Assembly (NCBI GenBank): GCA_021229015.1 | Contig: CM037787.1 | Coordinates: 40,480,629 to 40,544,628, forward strand | Source: Solen grandis | Lineage: Eukaryota; Mollusca; Bivalvia; Adapedonta; Solenidae | Reading direction: 5' to 3' | DNA length: 64,000 bases | In this document: one piece after another, positions 1 to 11,312 of the stretch | How positions within the stretch are numbered: position 1 is the stretch's first letter | Layout of the letters: the number at the start of each line of letters is the position of its first letter | Program-made: the position numbers and the translations under genes | Notes under the pieces: generated by a model | Databases searched by the model: none | What the model saw: the letters and a program-made list of their open reading frames with translations, nothing else | What the model was told of the DNA's origin: nothing

Positions 1-760
1 AATAACCTGCACATAGACTAGGCTCGAATTCAGTCAGCCATACTTAGCGTAAAGTAAAACGCCTACCTAAAATCTTAGATCGGTAGAAAAGCTGCTAACT
101 AATCTGACAAACATTATTTCCTTAATAACTAGAGGTCTATTTAGCAAATTTGATAAGAAATAAAATATGGGAATAGTTTATCAGAGAAACAAAAAAGATG
201 ACATTCGCCCCTAAGTATTTATTTTAAGTACTACTGAGTGCTAGGTATGGCTGGTGGATTTCGAGCCAGGATTTATAATGTTGCGTGCTTATCAGCTAGC
301 AAACAGCCCTGATGGATCGAATTCCATCGTCCACTTGACGCTGAGTCATAAGTAATAAAGCCTCATCGTGTCAGTTTTGTTTCTCTTATATAAATATCTA
401 CATATTTCATTTCTTAACAAATATGTTGTTATTGCTCGAACTTAGCGCTAAGTAATACTTAAATTCTTAAACTTAGTAGATACGGGTTCCGCCATTAATA
501 CTATATGAAATATTCAAGTACTTGACTACTAAATAATAAATTAATTTAAGAAACAAAATTAATGGAATTCGCCCTTAAGTATTTAAGTCGCTAAGAATTG
601 TTGATGGACCATTGAGCAACAATTCTTTTCAACTTAATCGTGTACTTGAATATTTCATAAAACAGGAATGGCGGAATTCGTTTCTGGAATACATTTATAG
701 CCAATTTAAGAATTTAAGTATTACAAAACGCTAAGTATTGTTGGTGGAATTCAAGCCTGG
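1..760. repeat. Composite of foldback-type elements (family E)
   Basis: No coding signal is seen. The stretch holds repeated copies of a short module with the motifs CTTAGCG-CTAAGTA and GTTGGTGGAATTC in both orientations: near 21-60 reading into the element, and near 735-757 reading out. The same paired ends enclose a cleaner 255-bp copy at 25384-25638, so this looks like two or more broken copies of one terminal-inverted-repeat family. The exact ends are uncertain. Confidence 0.45.
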
Positions 761-1566
761 TCAGTCTGATCGGGTTTTGTAAAACGCTAACAAAGAGTCG
801 AGAAAGGAGTAGATTCACAAACCATCAAATTATGTCTAATCGGTGTTCAATATTTTAAAGTGACATTCAAGCTTTCTTCTCACATGTAGTTGCCTCAAGA
901 ATACTTTTTTTTCTTGTTAAGGTGTAATCTACCATTTGTTTTCTATAAAACTCTGGCAAAAACAGATGAATGTATCAAAATATTGGTAAAAAAATGTGTA
1001 ATAATCCAATATTCTCAGTGTACATGTATTTATCAAGGACCACATTTTTGTGTACTTCTTTTAAATTTAATAGAAATAATCACAATAATTTGTAAAATCT
1101 ATCAAAATGATGCCAAATTAATATTTTGTTATATCTAGGGATTTCATATATTTTTGAAGGCATACTATTTGAGTAGTCCTGTGATATGCCGTCGCTTAGT
1201 GATATTTTCTTTAAGTGGCAAAATGACGTCACTTAGCCATAACCTAAAAAAAAGATTACAAAACGACGGAATATTCATTGGACTAACTATTTGAGATAAC
1301 GAAACAAAAAACTCTTAAAATTTACTACATACCCTTAAAACTATGTTTAGAATAGAAATAATAAAATATTTATATGAGATCCTCTATGAATTTAAGGCAA
1401 TTTCATATGGTAAGTGAACCTACTCCTTCACAGCAACGTCGGAGCAAACGACATTCCTGTCACGTGGATTAACAGTGCAAAAGAACCGAGAGTACTCGAC
1501 ACACGGAAGATTACGTAGATAGACGAAGTAACGAGATCGACTGTCGAAGATGAAATGATGACTTAC

Positions 1567-1629
1567 CTGCTAACGAAGAATTCTCCGTACACGGGTCACC
1601 TAGGAAACGTTTCGCGCATGGTTAGTAAC
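1567..1629 (-). other. Candidate 63-nt exon with strong splice sites, no open frame
   Basis: On the minus strand a pyrimidine-rich tract ending TTTTCTATTTTCAG stops at 1630, and a consensus donor GTAAGT begins at 1566. The 63 bases between them are richer in CpG than the flanks. All three frames contain a stop, so if the piece is an exon it belongs to a 5' untranslated region or a long non-coding RNA. One ATG is present near its 5' side. Chance pairing of two good splice sites is the alternative. Confidence 0.3.
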
Positions 1630-2183
1630 CTGAAAATAGAAAATAAATCTAGTTGTTATCTCTTATTAATTTGTTTGGTAAAAGAAAACAGAATACCGGT
1701 ACATCAAATAGATTTCAAAATGTCCATGAGTATAAATCGATAGCATGTTGATCGGTTTCGGACATACTCATATTCACAACTCCTAAAAAAAAATTAAAAA
1801 AAATGCCGCTTATCATAATGATACTCTTGACTTTCGATGAATCGAGGAGCGAATTCTGAGAATGGGGAATTAGGTCTGATTCTAGGTTATCTCAAGTCCA
1901 TGCTAGGAGAAACAGACAGAAACATAATTCAAATACTCTCTATTCTCCTAACCTTGCGATTATACGAATATTTTATTTTCTGCCATCCATCCTCGAATAA
2001 TCGAAATTTTACTGTTACTGCAAATATGTGAAAGTCGCCATATGCATCATCCCACTTAAGACGAGGTGTGTTATCATACTACTTGTCTGCGGAGTGAAAC
2101 CCTTATCGAGACTATGTCCCATGTAGTCAAATACCAATCATGGATGATTACACAGTGTGTGATTTAGTTGTAGTTGTATTGGG

Positions 2184-2418
2184 GTTTACCGTCGCTGCGA
2201 CAGTATTTCAATCATATAACGACGTCCAGCTAATTACAGGTGGAGGAAGACCCCGAATGCACGAAGGCATCCGGGTAGAACCATCGATCTACCGCAATCC
2301 AGCTGGAAGGCTTCCTCACATGAAAAATCCGAAGTCCCTACCGGGATTCGAACCCACAGCGGTGAGGGGCTGAGAGATTTGTAGTCCACGACTGTAACCG
2401 CTCGGCCACAGCAGCCCC
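2184..2418 (-). repeat. tRNA-derived SINE, copy 1
   Basis: Read on the minus strand the element begins with a tRNA-like head: TGGCCGAGCGGTTA resembles an A box, and GGGTTCGAATCCC resembles a B box. An unrelated body follows with a conserved stretch about trimming and closing words GGAGGAAGACCCCG on the plus strand. A second copy lies at 51775-52012 in the same orientation. The tRNA head lacks a matching acceptor stem, so this is not a tRNA gene. A 77-codon plus-strand frame through it is a chance frame. Confidence 0.75.
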
Positions 2419-3097
2419 GTATGATTTAGGCTCTTTAACACATTTTGTATGATATATACAATACCCCTAAATTTTTAATGTAGTTCATCTTCCTGCACGT
2501 GTTGACTTTATCATAAACATTCGCAAAATGAGACAAAATGTATTAATTCCTTTTTAAACATTAGGATATATTTATTTCCATTACGTATGTATGTTTGTCT
2601 AGTCTTATTTATAAGATCAGGTCATGCTTAATTACCACGTGAGTTTTGATTTATAAAGTTATTTTCAGAAACAGTTTCGAAAAATTTGATAATTTCGCTA
2701 AACCGTTAGAACTTTTAAATAGACAGTTTCTCGCTTATTTAGTATCTGTTTCGTTCTTCTAAAATGTGTCTGTTGCGTGCAAATTCAGTAGTATATATAT
2801 ATATATTTTATATTTCAATGGAAGGAATAAACCAGTTTTTAAGTATGGCTCAGAATATCATTCAAAGTTTTTGTTTCTGTATTAAAATTAGATAATGAAC
2901 TTCAATATCAAAAACAGAAAACGACGGTCGCAGTACTAGCGTATGAATGAATGCACATGTGCTCCCGCTCGTTTTTGAGAGAGAGAGAGAGAGAAAGAGA
3001 GAACGGCCGTACTGGCAAGCCTGAGTAAAGAAATTAAAGTCATGAAGCATAAATGATTTTTGTTTTATTTGCTTGTTAGTTTTTAATGTCTCGCCAT

Positions 3098-3340
3098 CAT
3101 TATATCAGTCGTTTGGAGGCCTAGATATAGTGCTGCCCCAATAGACTCGTGGCATAGTATCATACCCAGTCACATTATCTTGACACTGGTCAACCCAATG
3201 TGCTGATCGCCAAACACAAGTTAGATATACCATTACCAGTTTAACGACTCTGGTACCTCGCGGCCAACTGTCGAACCCTAGACCTCCCGGTTACGAAACT
3301 GAGGCTAATGATCTAATCAGTCGGCCACAGAGACTGGTAG
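3098..3340 (-). repeat. tRNA-derived SINE-like element
   Basis: The minus strand starts with a degenerate tRNA-like head (TGGCCGACTGATTAG as A box, AGGGTTCGACAG as B box). The body carries the words about GGTATCATACC and CTGCCCCAATAGAC seen in other SINE-like copies in the window. It is a different subfamily from the copies at 2.2 and 51.8 kb. Confidence 0.55.
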
Positions 3341-4089
3341 AGCATCCAGTTATTTATGGTAGAAAAAGAGGATGGCAAGCACTGTCTATACTAATTTACT
3401 TCTTCATGATTGATATATACTGACATTCACCGAAGTGACTGTGACAATTTCCCGATAATTCCAGCGAGGATGGTAGGGGGGCATTTTTTTTGATAAAACC
3501 CATTAACGTATTGCCCTCATTTCCACATCCGCAGGGCCAATCAAACACAATAATCATGAACTATAATGGATACAATATTCGGGGACATGTTGACTTATTG
3601 ACCTGATTTTACCTGTACGTAGTGGCAGGTAAATTGATTTCGTTGTGGATTCAGTTATATTCATTTGCGACATGGATATAATAATAGACGGGCTTCACAG
3701 AAAGCACGTACGCCTATTCTATTTCTGTAGTTTGTGCTATTTTCAATCTAATTCATGAGATGAATTTTATCTTCGCAACTGACGCTAGATAGCTAATTAC
3801 CAACATAATGACTTTGCCAAAAAAAAAGAGGAAAAAAAAACAACTAGCTCCCTTTTTTTCTAATCATGTACCTCAGAGTGGAACGTACTAGTATACTCAT
3901 TTTTTTGACTATAGAAAATTACCTCTCATTTTGAATAGGTATTTGAGCATTGATAAATAATGATTAAGAAATTTATCATCTGTTACCCAACTATCTTTGA
4001 CCTAAGGTAATCCACCCACCATTCAGTTGTGATCATGGTCCAACAAGTGATCGCGAGAATCTTATAGTACACGCGAACCTTTGTAGACT

Positions 4090-4139
4090 TTAGCAAAACA
4101 AGAAATGTTTGTAAAACTTATATGCCCCCTCATATGCCA

Positions 4140-4172
<33 letters not shown>

Positions 4173-5203
4173 ATATGTATTTTGACCTCATACTGTGGGG
4201 ATGTCACGAAGTTCAGAACTTATCTTGGTGAAGGTTTACTACTGATATTTATGAACACTGCTGAAAAGATCAATGAAATAAAAGAATTGCAGATGATTTA
4301 CAAAAGTGAATGGAAAATTTAAGTAAAGTAATATTGTCAAAAATATACACCGTCCCCGGTGGCCGAATGGTTAGAGCGTCCGCCTCGGGAGCGGGAGGTC
4401 GAGGATTCGATACCAAAGTTGTAAAATTATATATCTAAAATATATCTGTCTCAAGTAGACATAGTCTTCAAATGACCGAGATACTGTCGGTGGGACGTTA
4501 AACCCAATAAACAAACAAAAACAATATACAAACAAAAGATTATAAGTGTTTCATGGTCAGTCGGACAATACTTACTTCACACAGTGTTAGAGAGAATTCA
4601 ATTATTACCTTGTGACCTTCACCTTTGAGGTACTTACCCAAAATCAAAAGGGGTTCCTATTACAACCGTGCAATATTTGATGCAAATGAGATCCTTAGAG
4701 TTATCAGTTGGACTATGCATCCTCAACACATTGTTAAAGGGAATTCAATTTATGACCTTGACCTTTAAGGTACAGACGTTCTTCAACTAGTCATAAGTAA
4801 CTATTGTACAATGTTTGAGACCAAGGAGTCAATTAGATTTTGAGTAATCAGTCGTATAAATCTCAAAATCGATAGAGGTCTTCCTCAAGTCATAAGCAAC
4901 AACCATACAAAGTTTGAGAGTCAGGGTCAAACAGAACTAAAATCATCACTCGGACAAGACTTTCATATAAAAATATGTTAACATGTGATCTTGTGACCTT
5001 GACCTTTGAGGTATTGACACTAAAATCAATAGGGGCCTTCCACTAGTCATAAGCAACAATTATATTAAATTTGAGACTTAAGGGTTAAACAGAACTTAAC
5101 TTATCACTCGGACAAGGTTTGGTCTACCGACAGACCGAATGACCGACCTGTGCAAAGCAATATGCCCCCTCTTCTTCGAAGGAGACCAAAAAAGTTTTAT
5201 AAT
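4090..5203 (+). repeat. Repeat family C, copy 1 (inserted)
   Basis: The copy starts with AAGAAATGTTTGT and ATATGCCCCCT, and ends with GCAATATGCCCCCTC and CTTCTTCGAAGG. In between it has imperfect tandem units of about 150-165 bp, each containing GTGACCTTGACCTTTGAGGT or a variant and CAATAGGGGTC-type words. A second copy is at 21193-22432. It has no coding capacity. The recurring TGACCTTGACCT word resembles joined nuclear-receptor half-sites. Confidence 0.65.
4349..4522 (+). repeat. tRNA-derived SINE nested in repeat C, with target duplication
   Basis: The head reads GGTGGCCGAATGGTTAGAG (A box) and GAGGATTCGATACC (B box). The body includes CAAGTAGACATAGTCTTC, and the tail is GGGACGTTAAACCC followed by AATAAACAAAC. 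It is flanked by a 7-bp direct repeat, AATATAC, at 4342-4348 and 4523-4529. The other copy of repeat C (21.2 kb) lacks it at the matching place, so it inserted into repeat C. Confidence 0.75.
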
Positions 5204-5821
5204 TCAAGGTGAACGGATGCTTGCATCTGTACTGAAGTCTTTTTAAGCATTTGAAGAACCTTGATTTTAATTAAATGATGGATGGATTATCATACTTGGG
5301 TATTTCATAAATGAGGGTAGTTTAAGAACTTGTCCGGCGTCAGTACATCGTCACCGATTGCGGTATCATACCACATTTAAAACGGGACCTGGTAGCTCCC
5401 CGATTTGCACTAGGGTAGTTGCAAGATTTGTTAAGATTCAGGATAATGTTACCCAGTGTGGAATCATGCCACATGTCACGTACCGATGCAGCGTGATATC
5501 AGATTAAGAGGGTGTTATCTTAATGCAGTATGAAACCAACCAACCAAATGAATGGGTGACTCACAATAATCGTCGATTAAATGGCATATACTACAATTGC
5601 TGACGTCAGCTCTCGATTAAAAACAGATAACATTGCGGAATACTCATTGAGGAATTAAAGACAACGTTTTAATATAGATCTAATCGGAAAATGACGGATT
5701 GCACTTTAGATTTTTTAAGCAAACATTGAGAAAGCAATCAGTTAATGCGTTATCATTGATGCGTTTAATCCCCCCCCCCCCCTCCACCCACAAGTCCAAA
5801 TCATCAGTAACATACACTTTT

Positions 5822-6040
5822 AAGGCCTGGCTTGAATCCATCAGCAATACTGAGCGTTAAGATATAATACTTAAATTCTTGGATTGTGTAGAGCAAATTC
5901 CAGCATTTCAATTTGACGAAATGTTGAAGTACAGGATGAAAGTGACATAAATTATTTCCTTGATAATTAACAATGAAGTGTTCAAAATTTTTTTTCTCCA
6001 AACTATTTAATTAGTGCTAAGCATGGTTTGTTACACTCGC
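5822..6040. repeat. Foldback-type element, family E copy
   Basis: The left end (AGGCCTGGCTTGAATCC and then CAGCAATACTGAGCG) and the right end (TTAGTGCTAAGCATGG) match the two inverted ends of the copy at 25384-25638. The copy is diverged. A run of C lies just before it at 5770-5783. The minus-strand 65-codon frame across it has no resemblance to a protein I know. Confidence 0.45.
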
Positions 6041-6246
6041 TCTGAAGTTGTTGATTTCCAAAATATGTATATTAATATCTTATTATATAACAAAAGTCCA
6101 ACACATTTTCCTATACAGAAATGAATTAGGTGTCCGAATGACGTAACGGTTTAAGTCATAACTTTGACCTATGCAGCTCCGGGTCGATCCTATGTCTATC
6201 TATCCGACCTTGCTTGCAAAATGGTAGATGGTCGTGCTTTTAAGGG

Positions 6247-6346
6247 NNNNNNNNNNNNNNNNNNNNNNNNNNNNNNNNNNNNNNNNNNNNNNNNNNNNNN
6301 NNNNNNNNNNNNNNNNNNNNNNNNNNNNNNNNNNNNNNNNNNNNNN
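6247..6346. other. Assembly gap of 100 N
   Basis: There are exactly 100 unknown bases, the usual length for a scaffold join of unknown true size. The gap lies 68 bp beyond the presumed splice donor of the last recognised FAM78 exon (6415), so the missing 3' exon of that gene may be inside it. Confidence 0.95.
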
Positions 6347-6373
6347 ATCTTTTTTATAAATGAAAGTTCTAGA

Positions 6374-6814
6374 CTAATCATAATAATGACCTTGAGCCCT
6401 GTTTGCGGGATTACGCCATGTGACATGAGGATGGAAGTTGTCGTTCATGGTGACAGTTGCAGTCTGGTACATCTTGCACGGACCTTCAAACACCACAGTC
6501 TCATTGCGGGAACCGTACCAGGGATAGTGGTGCCCATCACAGTCACTGATCATCTCCTGGGAAGCAGACGTCAGCTCGGGGAACTCCCAGCTGGTACTGC
6601 AGACCATACAGATTATTTCATATGTTTGATTCATAACTTAGTTAACACATCTGTATATGTGAAATAAAATCCATCTTTGAGAAATATATTGAAAATACTG
6701 TATATCATTCACCATGGCCAGTTGAATAAACATATTGCCTTTAGTACATACTTTCATACCTAATCTTACGATCTTTGACAATGGCAAGATTTCCTCACAG
6801 ACTAATGGTCATGC

Positions 6815-6848
<34 letters not shown>

Positions 6849-8518
6849 CTTGTACTCTTCCACCATAATTATACCTTGTTGCCATAGATAAGCTACAGGC
6901 ATCACGCCGCATGCATACATTAGGATGATAGATATATAACACTAGAAAAAGATGATAATCTCAATCATTTTTCCTATTTGTAAAATGTGTAACACCGTGT
7001 TCATTAGATTTAACTGCACAGAAGTACGTGAACAATAGAATTCGTTAAAAGTTTACTTATTTTATATTTTTCACATTACACAATATATGAAACATTAGAT
7101 TCATAACTGATGATAAATCATATGAACATTACACAATTTAATTATAAAGTACACAGCTAATGTACGTACAATCCGTCGGTGCCGTATGTATTGTGGAACA
7201 TCATATCAGTACACGCCTGTATCCAACCCAGCTTCCATCGATGGTTCTCTGTCATTGGAGCCATCTCTACTGTGGCGCTCGCCCTGAAATATGATAGAAT
7301 TGCACGTGCTCGGCTTATTTCGACAAAGTTCGGATCAGTCCGGCAAAAGACGGCGGTAAACGTAGTACAATGTATATGTTACAGTATAAAATTATTTTAT
7401 TTTATCCAATCAGTGTAATATATTTATACAATTTATTGTATACTTGATCATTATTTTATTAATGACAGATTTATTAGAATCTTAATGTTTCCATTTTTTG
7501 TACAAAATGCTTATATTTGTATATACTTGTACCATTTTGCTAAAATAATGTGTTTTGATAATAAATATAAATGGACTATATATCTTCCTTTTCTCTCATC
7601 AAATCTTTGAAGAAAAAAAGGTACATTAAGAGAATTCATTATTATAAATCATCAGGAAATATGTGTAAAGTAGCATTTGGCTTTCGGGGATTTCGCGTAT
7701 TCACTAGTACAATTAAGGATTTCAGGAATTCCTTAAATTGATCAGTGGTTACGTAAAATTCCTAATTATACATATTCCCTGTAATATAAGTATACACAAT
7801 TGAGTATATTTTGTGTGTTATCATTCATTACTCTATACCTTCTAGTGAAAAACTTGGGATGTATACGTATGAACAATTGTCATCTAGATAATATAATTTA
7901 TGACCTGTTTTCGTTCGATGCGAATCCGGAACGGACGGACTTGTATGTCAGGAATAAAAACCAAACAAAGTTTTAAGTTTGATGATAAAGGGCATTTATC
8001 TATGCCAACAAAGAAACAAGTATAGATCATAACAAAGTTCTTATTACTTACATATCTGGGCGAGACATCTACTGAATTATTTCTTCAGATGTATAACATA
8101 TTTTTGAAACTGCGAAATGTCTTTTTTTTTCTCTCTCGCTCTATTTTTGTACCCAATATGGAGACCCTCCCAATGTTGATTCTAGCATGTATAGCCAATT
8201 TTAAACAGAGACCATAGAATAGAAAGAAAAAAAACTTTATTTCCATCTCGTATTTAATCTGAATGAAATTCGTGATATCTTTTAAGGAGAACTAAATATA
8301 ATTAAAGGTAAGAATATAGTTTACCTAAAGTTTGGCGTCTTATACTTCAGAACTGTGGAAGAAGCTTCGTCAATAGATGTCGGAATGTTGTCGATCATAG
8401 TTTTGAAATTAAGGAGCCTTATTTTCTGGTGTATGTCTTTCAAATGTCCCGTTTTGATGGCAGTTTTGTTGATAGTGCTCCCCATGTCTGAAATCGTGGG
8501 AGCTTCTTTTTGTGCCAT
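6374..8518 (-). CDS. FAM78: FAM78-family protein, 3' end missing
   Basis: There are three exons: 8518-8325 (64 codons), 7283-7170 and 6596-6415, all with GT/AG sites (donors GTAAAC, GTACGT, GTAATC) and matching phases across both junctions. The first exon ends STVLKYKTPNF, the second contains HRWKLGWIQACTDM and FHNTYGTDG, and the third contains TSWEFPEL, ISDCDGHHYPWYG and MNDNFHPHVTW. These match, in order, the conserved blocks of FAM78A/B (YKTPYFK, WVVGWIQAC, SSWELPDL, ISDSDG-YPWYG, MNDNFYPSVTW). The family's biochemical role is not established. About 163 residues are covered; vertebrate members have about 260-280. The last third is absent. If the final donor is ignored, the frame reads on 13 codons to a TAG at 6374-6376, but those residues do not resemble the family. 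The start at 8518 is the only candidate ATG preceded by a reasonable context. Confidence 0.85.
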
Positions 8519-8620
8519 TTGTCTTTTTCAATACTCCGAGCACGACAAATACGTTGCTCACCCCCTCCAAATCCTGGGCGGAAGTGACTTTGCGTAACGC
8601 TTGGAGACGACGTTAAAGAA

Positions 8621-8636
8621 TTGACGTCTTGACGTC
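8621..8636. promoter_or_regulatory. Tandem TTGACGTC motif upstream of FAM78
   Basis: The octamer TTGACGTC occurs twice in direct succession, about 105 bp upstream of the FAM78 start codon on its 5' side. TGACGTC is seven of the eight bases of the cAMP-response element bound by CREB/ATF factors. The surrounding 8560-8645 is richer in CpG than the flanks, as expected near a promoter. The role is inferred from motif and position only. Confidence 0.35.
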
Positions 8637-8644
8637 GAGTTATT

Positions 8645-9600
8645 TGATCCGGGGTACATGTTATTTTTACAATATCATAAGTTCTCTCTGACCTTGATCA
8701 AATTTATTATAAGCTGTATATATTCATTTACAGTAATACATATGTATTTATTGTACATATAACGTTCATTATGTATATCTAAAATGTATTTATTTTTTTG
8801 TTTGTTTGTTTAAATCAATTGTCCATGCAAAGTGTTTTAATGTGTTTTATATATTACACCAGATACAACTTTATTAAAGCTATACATAAGTATTTCTTTC
8901 ATTGATTTGTTTGCTCGGAAAAGTCTGTTTGTGTAGAAATTAAACACAATGTTCGTCGTTTAAATGGAACCGTACATCATATATCAATAAATATATATTT
9001 ATATATATGTATTCCTCGGGCGGTGTTAATCCACAGTAGAGTTATTTTGCTGACAAAGTTTGTTGTATACAACCGAAAGCTCCCGGTTCGCTTTTCGGGC
9101 ATTGTGTGCGAAGTTGAAAACTATAAATATTCAATATGAACACTACCACACAGTTAAACTTCCATCAAAGAATAAATATATTTTATTTATCTGTACAAGT
9201 CTACGATTCATAAAATGGTTATTTGAACAATCGAATATATAATCGTTAAACGTATATAATAATTGTAATAATGTATAGTAGAAGTAAAGCTGATCTAGTC
9301 CGTATTTTTTTTACTTAGAAATCTAACCCTGGAGCATATTCTCAAATGTAGATCAAAGACCTTTTAAATTAAAGTAAAGTTCTAAATTCATTTGTGTAAA
9401 CTTGCATTTTGGATTCCATAGGATGACTTCCATTTGTACTCAATTATTTTTCTAAATGTGTTTTAATAAATTCAAAGACCTTTACATTTTCTTTTTACCT
9501 AAACTCTTGCTTTCCGTACTATTTATTTTATGAAATTATTTGACTTGCAATTATGTCTATTTTAAGTAACACGTCCCAGCATGCACTGCAGATACGGAGT
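8645..9600. other. Intergenic region between two divergent genes
   Basis: This is AT-rich sequence with short TA runs (about 8980-9010) and no supportable exon. It separates the minus-strand FAM78 gene from the plus-strand phosphatase, so it should hold both promoters. The last 150 bp before the phosphatase start has more CpG. Confidence 0.5.
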
Positions 9601-9714
9601 TCCTCACTTCCGTTATAGTTATTGAATGCAAGCTGTCACTGTGCGTAACACAACAACGGAACACTCCGTTCATAAGTGATCGATAAACTGGAATTAGAGC
9701 GAGAAACTTTGACT

Positions 9715-11018
9715 ATGGCTTCTCCCAGCAAAAGATCGAAGCTGAGACAGAGGAGTGTTCTTAAAAACGGTGCCCCAGGTCGCAATCAAAGTTCAGGAAA
9801 TGGCGGAATATTTGAGAAAATCATCCAAGTGGATGAATACCTGACCAGTCAGTGCGCTTTGTGTGCGAACAGAGATTCGCCCCTCAGTTCTCTGCGACCT
9901 GTAATGAAAGTGATAGAGATATCTTGCCATGGAATCCCATGGCTTCTTTTAACAGCAATTTTTCTACTCTCGGTACACAGGGCAACAGATGTGGTAAACT
10001 TGACAAATCTGATGTTTGGTTAGTATGCATTTGCTAGTTGAAATGCCGTGATAGATCTTGACACCATTTTGAAACAAGTTTTCACTTTTTGGCTGATTCT
10101 TGAACTAAAATTACAAATGTAGTGTAATAGGCCAAGTATAAGTGCCATGCATTTCTGCTAGCTTTTGTACAATTCAAAGACAGTATTTGTAACCAAAGAT
10201 AAAGCGTAGGCCTACCAACTGTTAATCAGCATTTAGTGCATGGTTTCTTATTGATAGTTATTTGCAGAGATGCTCATGTTAACTGACAGCATACTGACTA
10301 CAGTGAGAAAGCTGCATATACTTAACATTTTTTAACAACAGGATGCACTGGTCCAATGGTTAAGTACTCAACTACTGTTCCTAAGGTTATTAGTTTGAAC
10401 CATCTTGAGGGTCAGGCAATTTCCCATCTTGAGGGTCAGGCATTTTCATGACTTTCACAGACACAGAGTACTGGCCCAACCCAGGAACTGTTGAGGGGGA
10501 TAAAAAGTTGTAAAAACGAGTTTCCTAACTGACGTAAAACAAAGAAATTAAAACTACTAACTAATCACAGATTTCATGTTTATGTATCATACCGCTGTAT
10601 GGTAAAAGTTTATCCATGTCTTCTCTTTTTTCCAGGTCTTATTTTAGATCTCATCATTATTGCCTTGCTGAAGGTAGCATTTCGCCGAGCACGTCCTGCC
10701 CACAACCAAATGGACATGTTTGCAACAGTTTCTATTGACAACTATTCTTTCCCCTCCGGACATGCATCACGTGCTGGCATGTTGGCTTGTTTCTTCATCC
10801 TGCAGGTGTTCAGCTCTCTGAAGTGGAAGATATTCACATTCTGGTGGTCGACAATCGTCTGTCTATCCCGAGTGATACTTGGTCGGCACCACTTCATTGA
10901 TATAGCTTGTGGATATGTTGTAGGACTCTTGGAGTACGCTCTGCTTGTGTATCTTTGGATACCCACAGAAACATGTATGAGTTGGTTAGAATTATACTTC
11001 AGTCATTTTCATTTGTAA
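9715..11018 (+). CDS. PLPP6: Phospholipid phosphatase 6-like (PAP2 superfamily)
   Basis: There are two exons, 9715-10018 and 10636-11018, joined by a phase-1 intron (donor GTTAGT, acceptor TTTTTTCCAG), giving 228 residues. The three lipid-phosphatase motifs are intact: K114-x6-R121-P122, PSGHASR at 141-147, and SR-x5-H at 179-187 with D190. His144 and His186 are the expected catalytic pair. Hydrophobic segments lie at about 72-92, 103-116, 148-162, 170-180 and 191-209, so it is a multi-pass membrane enzyme. The PLPP6 family dephosphorylates polyisoprenoid diphosphates and presqualene diphosphate in the ER or nuclear membrane. Human PLPP6 is longer, mainly at the N-terminus. The first ATG is at 9715; upstream codons in frame lack an ATG. 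A GTATGAG word at 10976 could be an alternative donor to a later exon. Confidence 0.88.
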
Positions 11019-11040
11019 GAATCATATTAATCACTAGTGA

Positions 11041-11312
11041 TTAACCCTTTACCTCATATTGGCAAGCAGCATATTTTGACGCCTTGGCAACCTGAGCAGA
11101 CACAGATCAGATGCTCCGGGAAGGAGCTGGTTGATTGGGTTTTTTTTCAGCTCATTCAACATTGTGGCTTGGATTCTACATAAAGATTGGCAAAGAAAAC
11201 TTTTTTTTTCACTTACCTGTTATTTCCATCGGATCCAAGTACAGTAATTTATTTAACTAATATTCTGAGAGTAATAATTAAGTAAGGGAATATTCATGAG
11301 GTAAAGGGTTAT
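11041..11312 (-). mobile_element. TTAA-B miniature element
   Basis: The left end is TTAACCCTTTACCTCATATT and the right end is TTCATGAGGTAAAGGGTTA. Inside are the family words GACACAGATCAGA and GGATTCTACATA. It has no coding capacity. It directly follows the phosphatase stop codon and probably lies in the 3' UTR or just beyond. Confidence 0.7.

Larger units (their letters stand above)
4008..5289. mobile_element. TIR element (family F) interrupted by a nested repeat
   Basis: The ends form imperfect inverted repeats of about 34 bp. The left end begins TAATCCACCCACCATT and runs to GTGATCATGGTC. The right end, read in reverse, begins TAATCCATCCATCATTTAA. A compact copy of the same element lies at 27667-27846, about 180 bp long. 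Here the element is opened in the middle by about 1.1 kb of another repeat (about 4090-5203), after the shared word TTAGCAAAAC and before the shared word GGATGCTTGCATCTG. Confidence 0.65.

Noticed and set aside
4355..4430. Possible tRNA gene
   Set aside because: A and B boxes are present, but there is no paired acceptor stem and the sequence runs into a SINE body and tail with target duplication.
7179..7418. 79-codon plus frame
   Set aside because: Antisense shadow of FAM78 exon 2.
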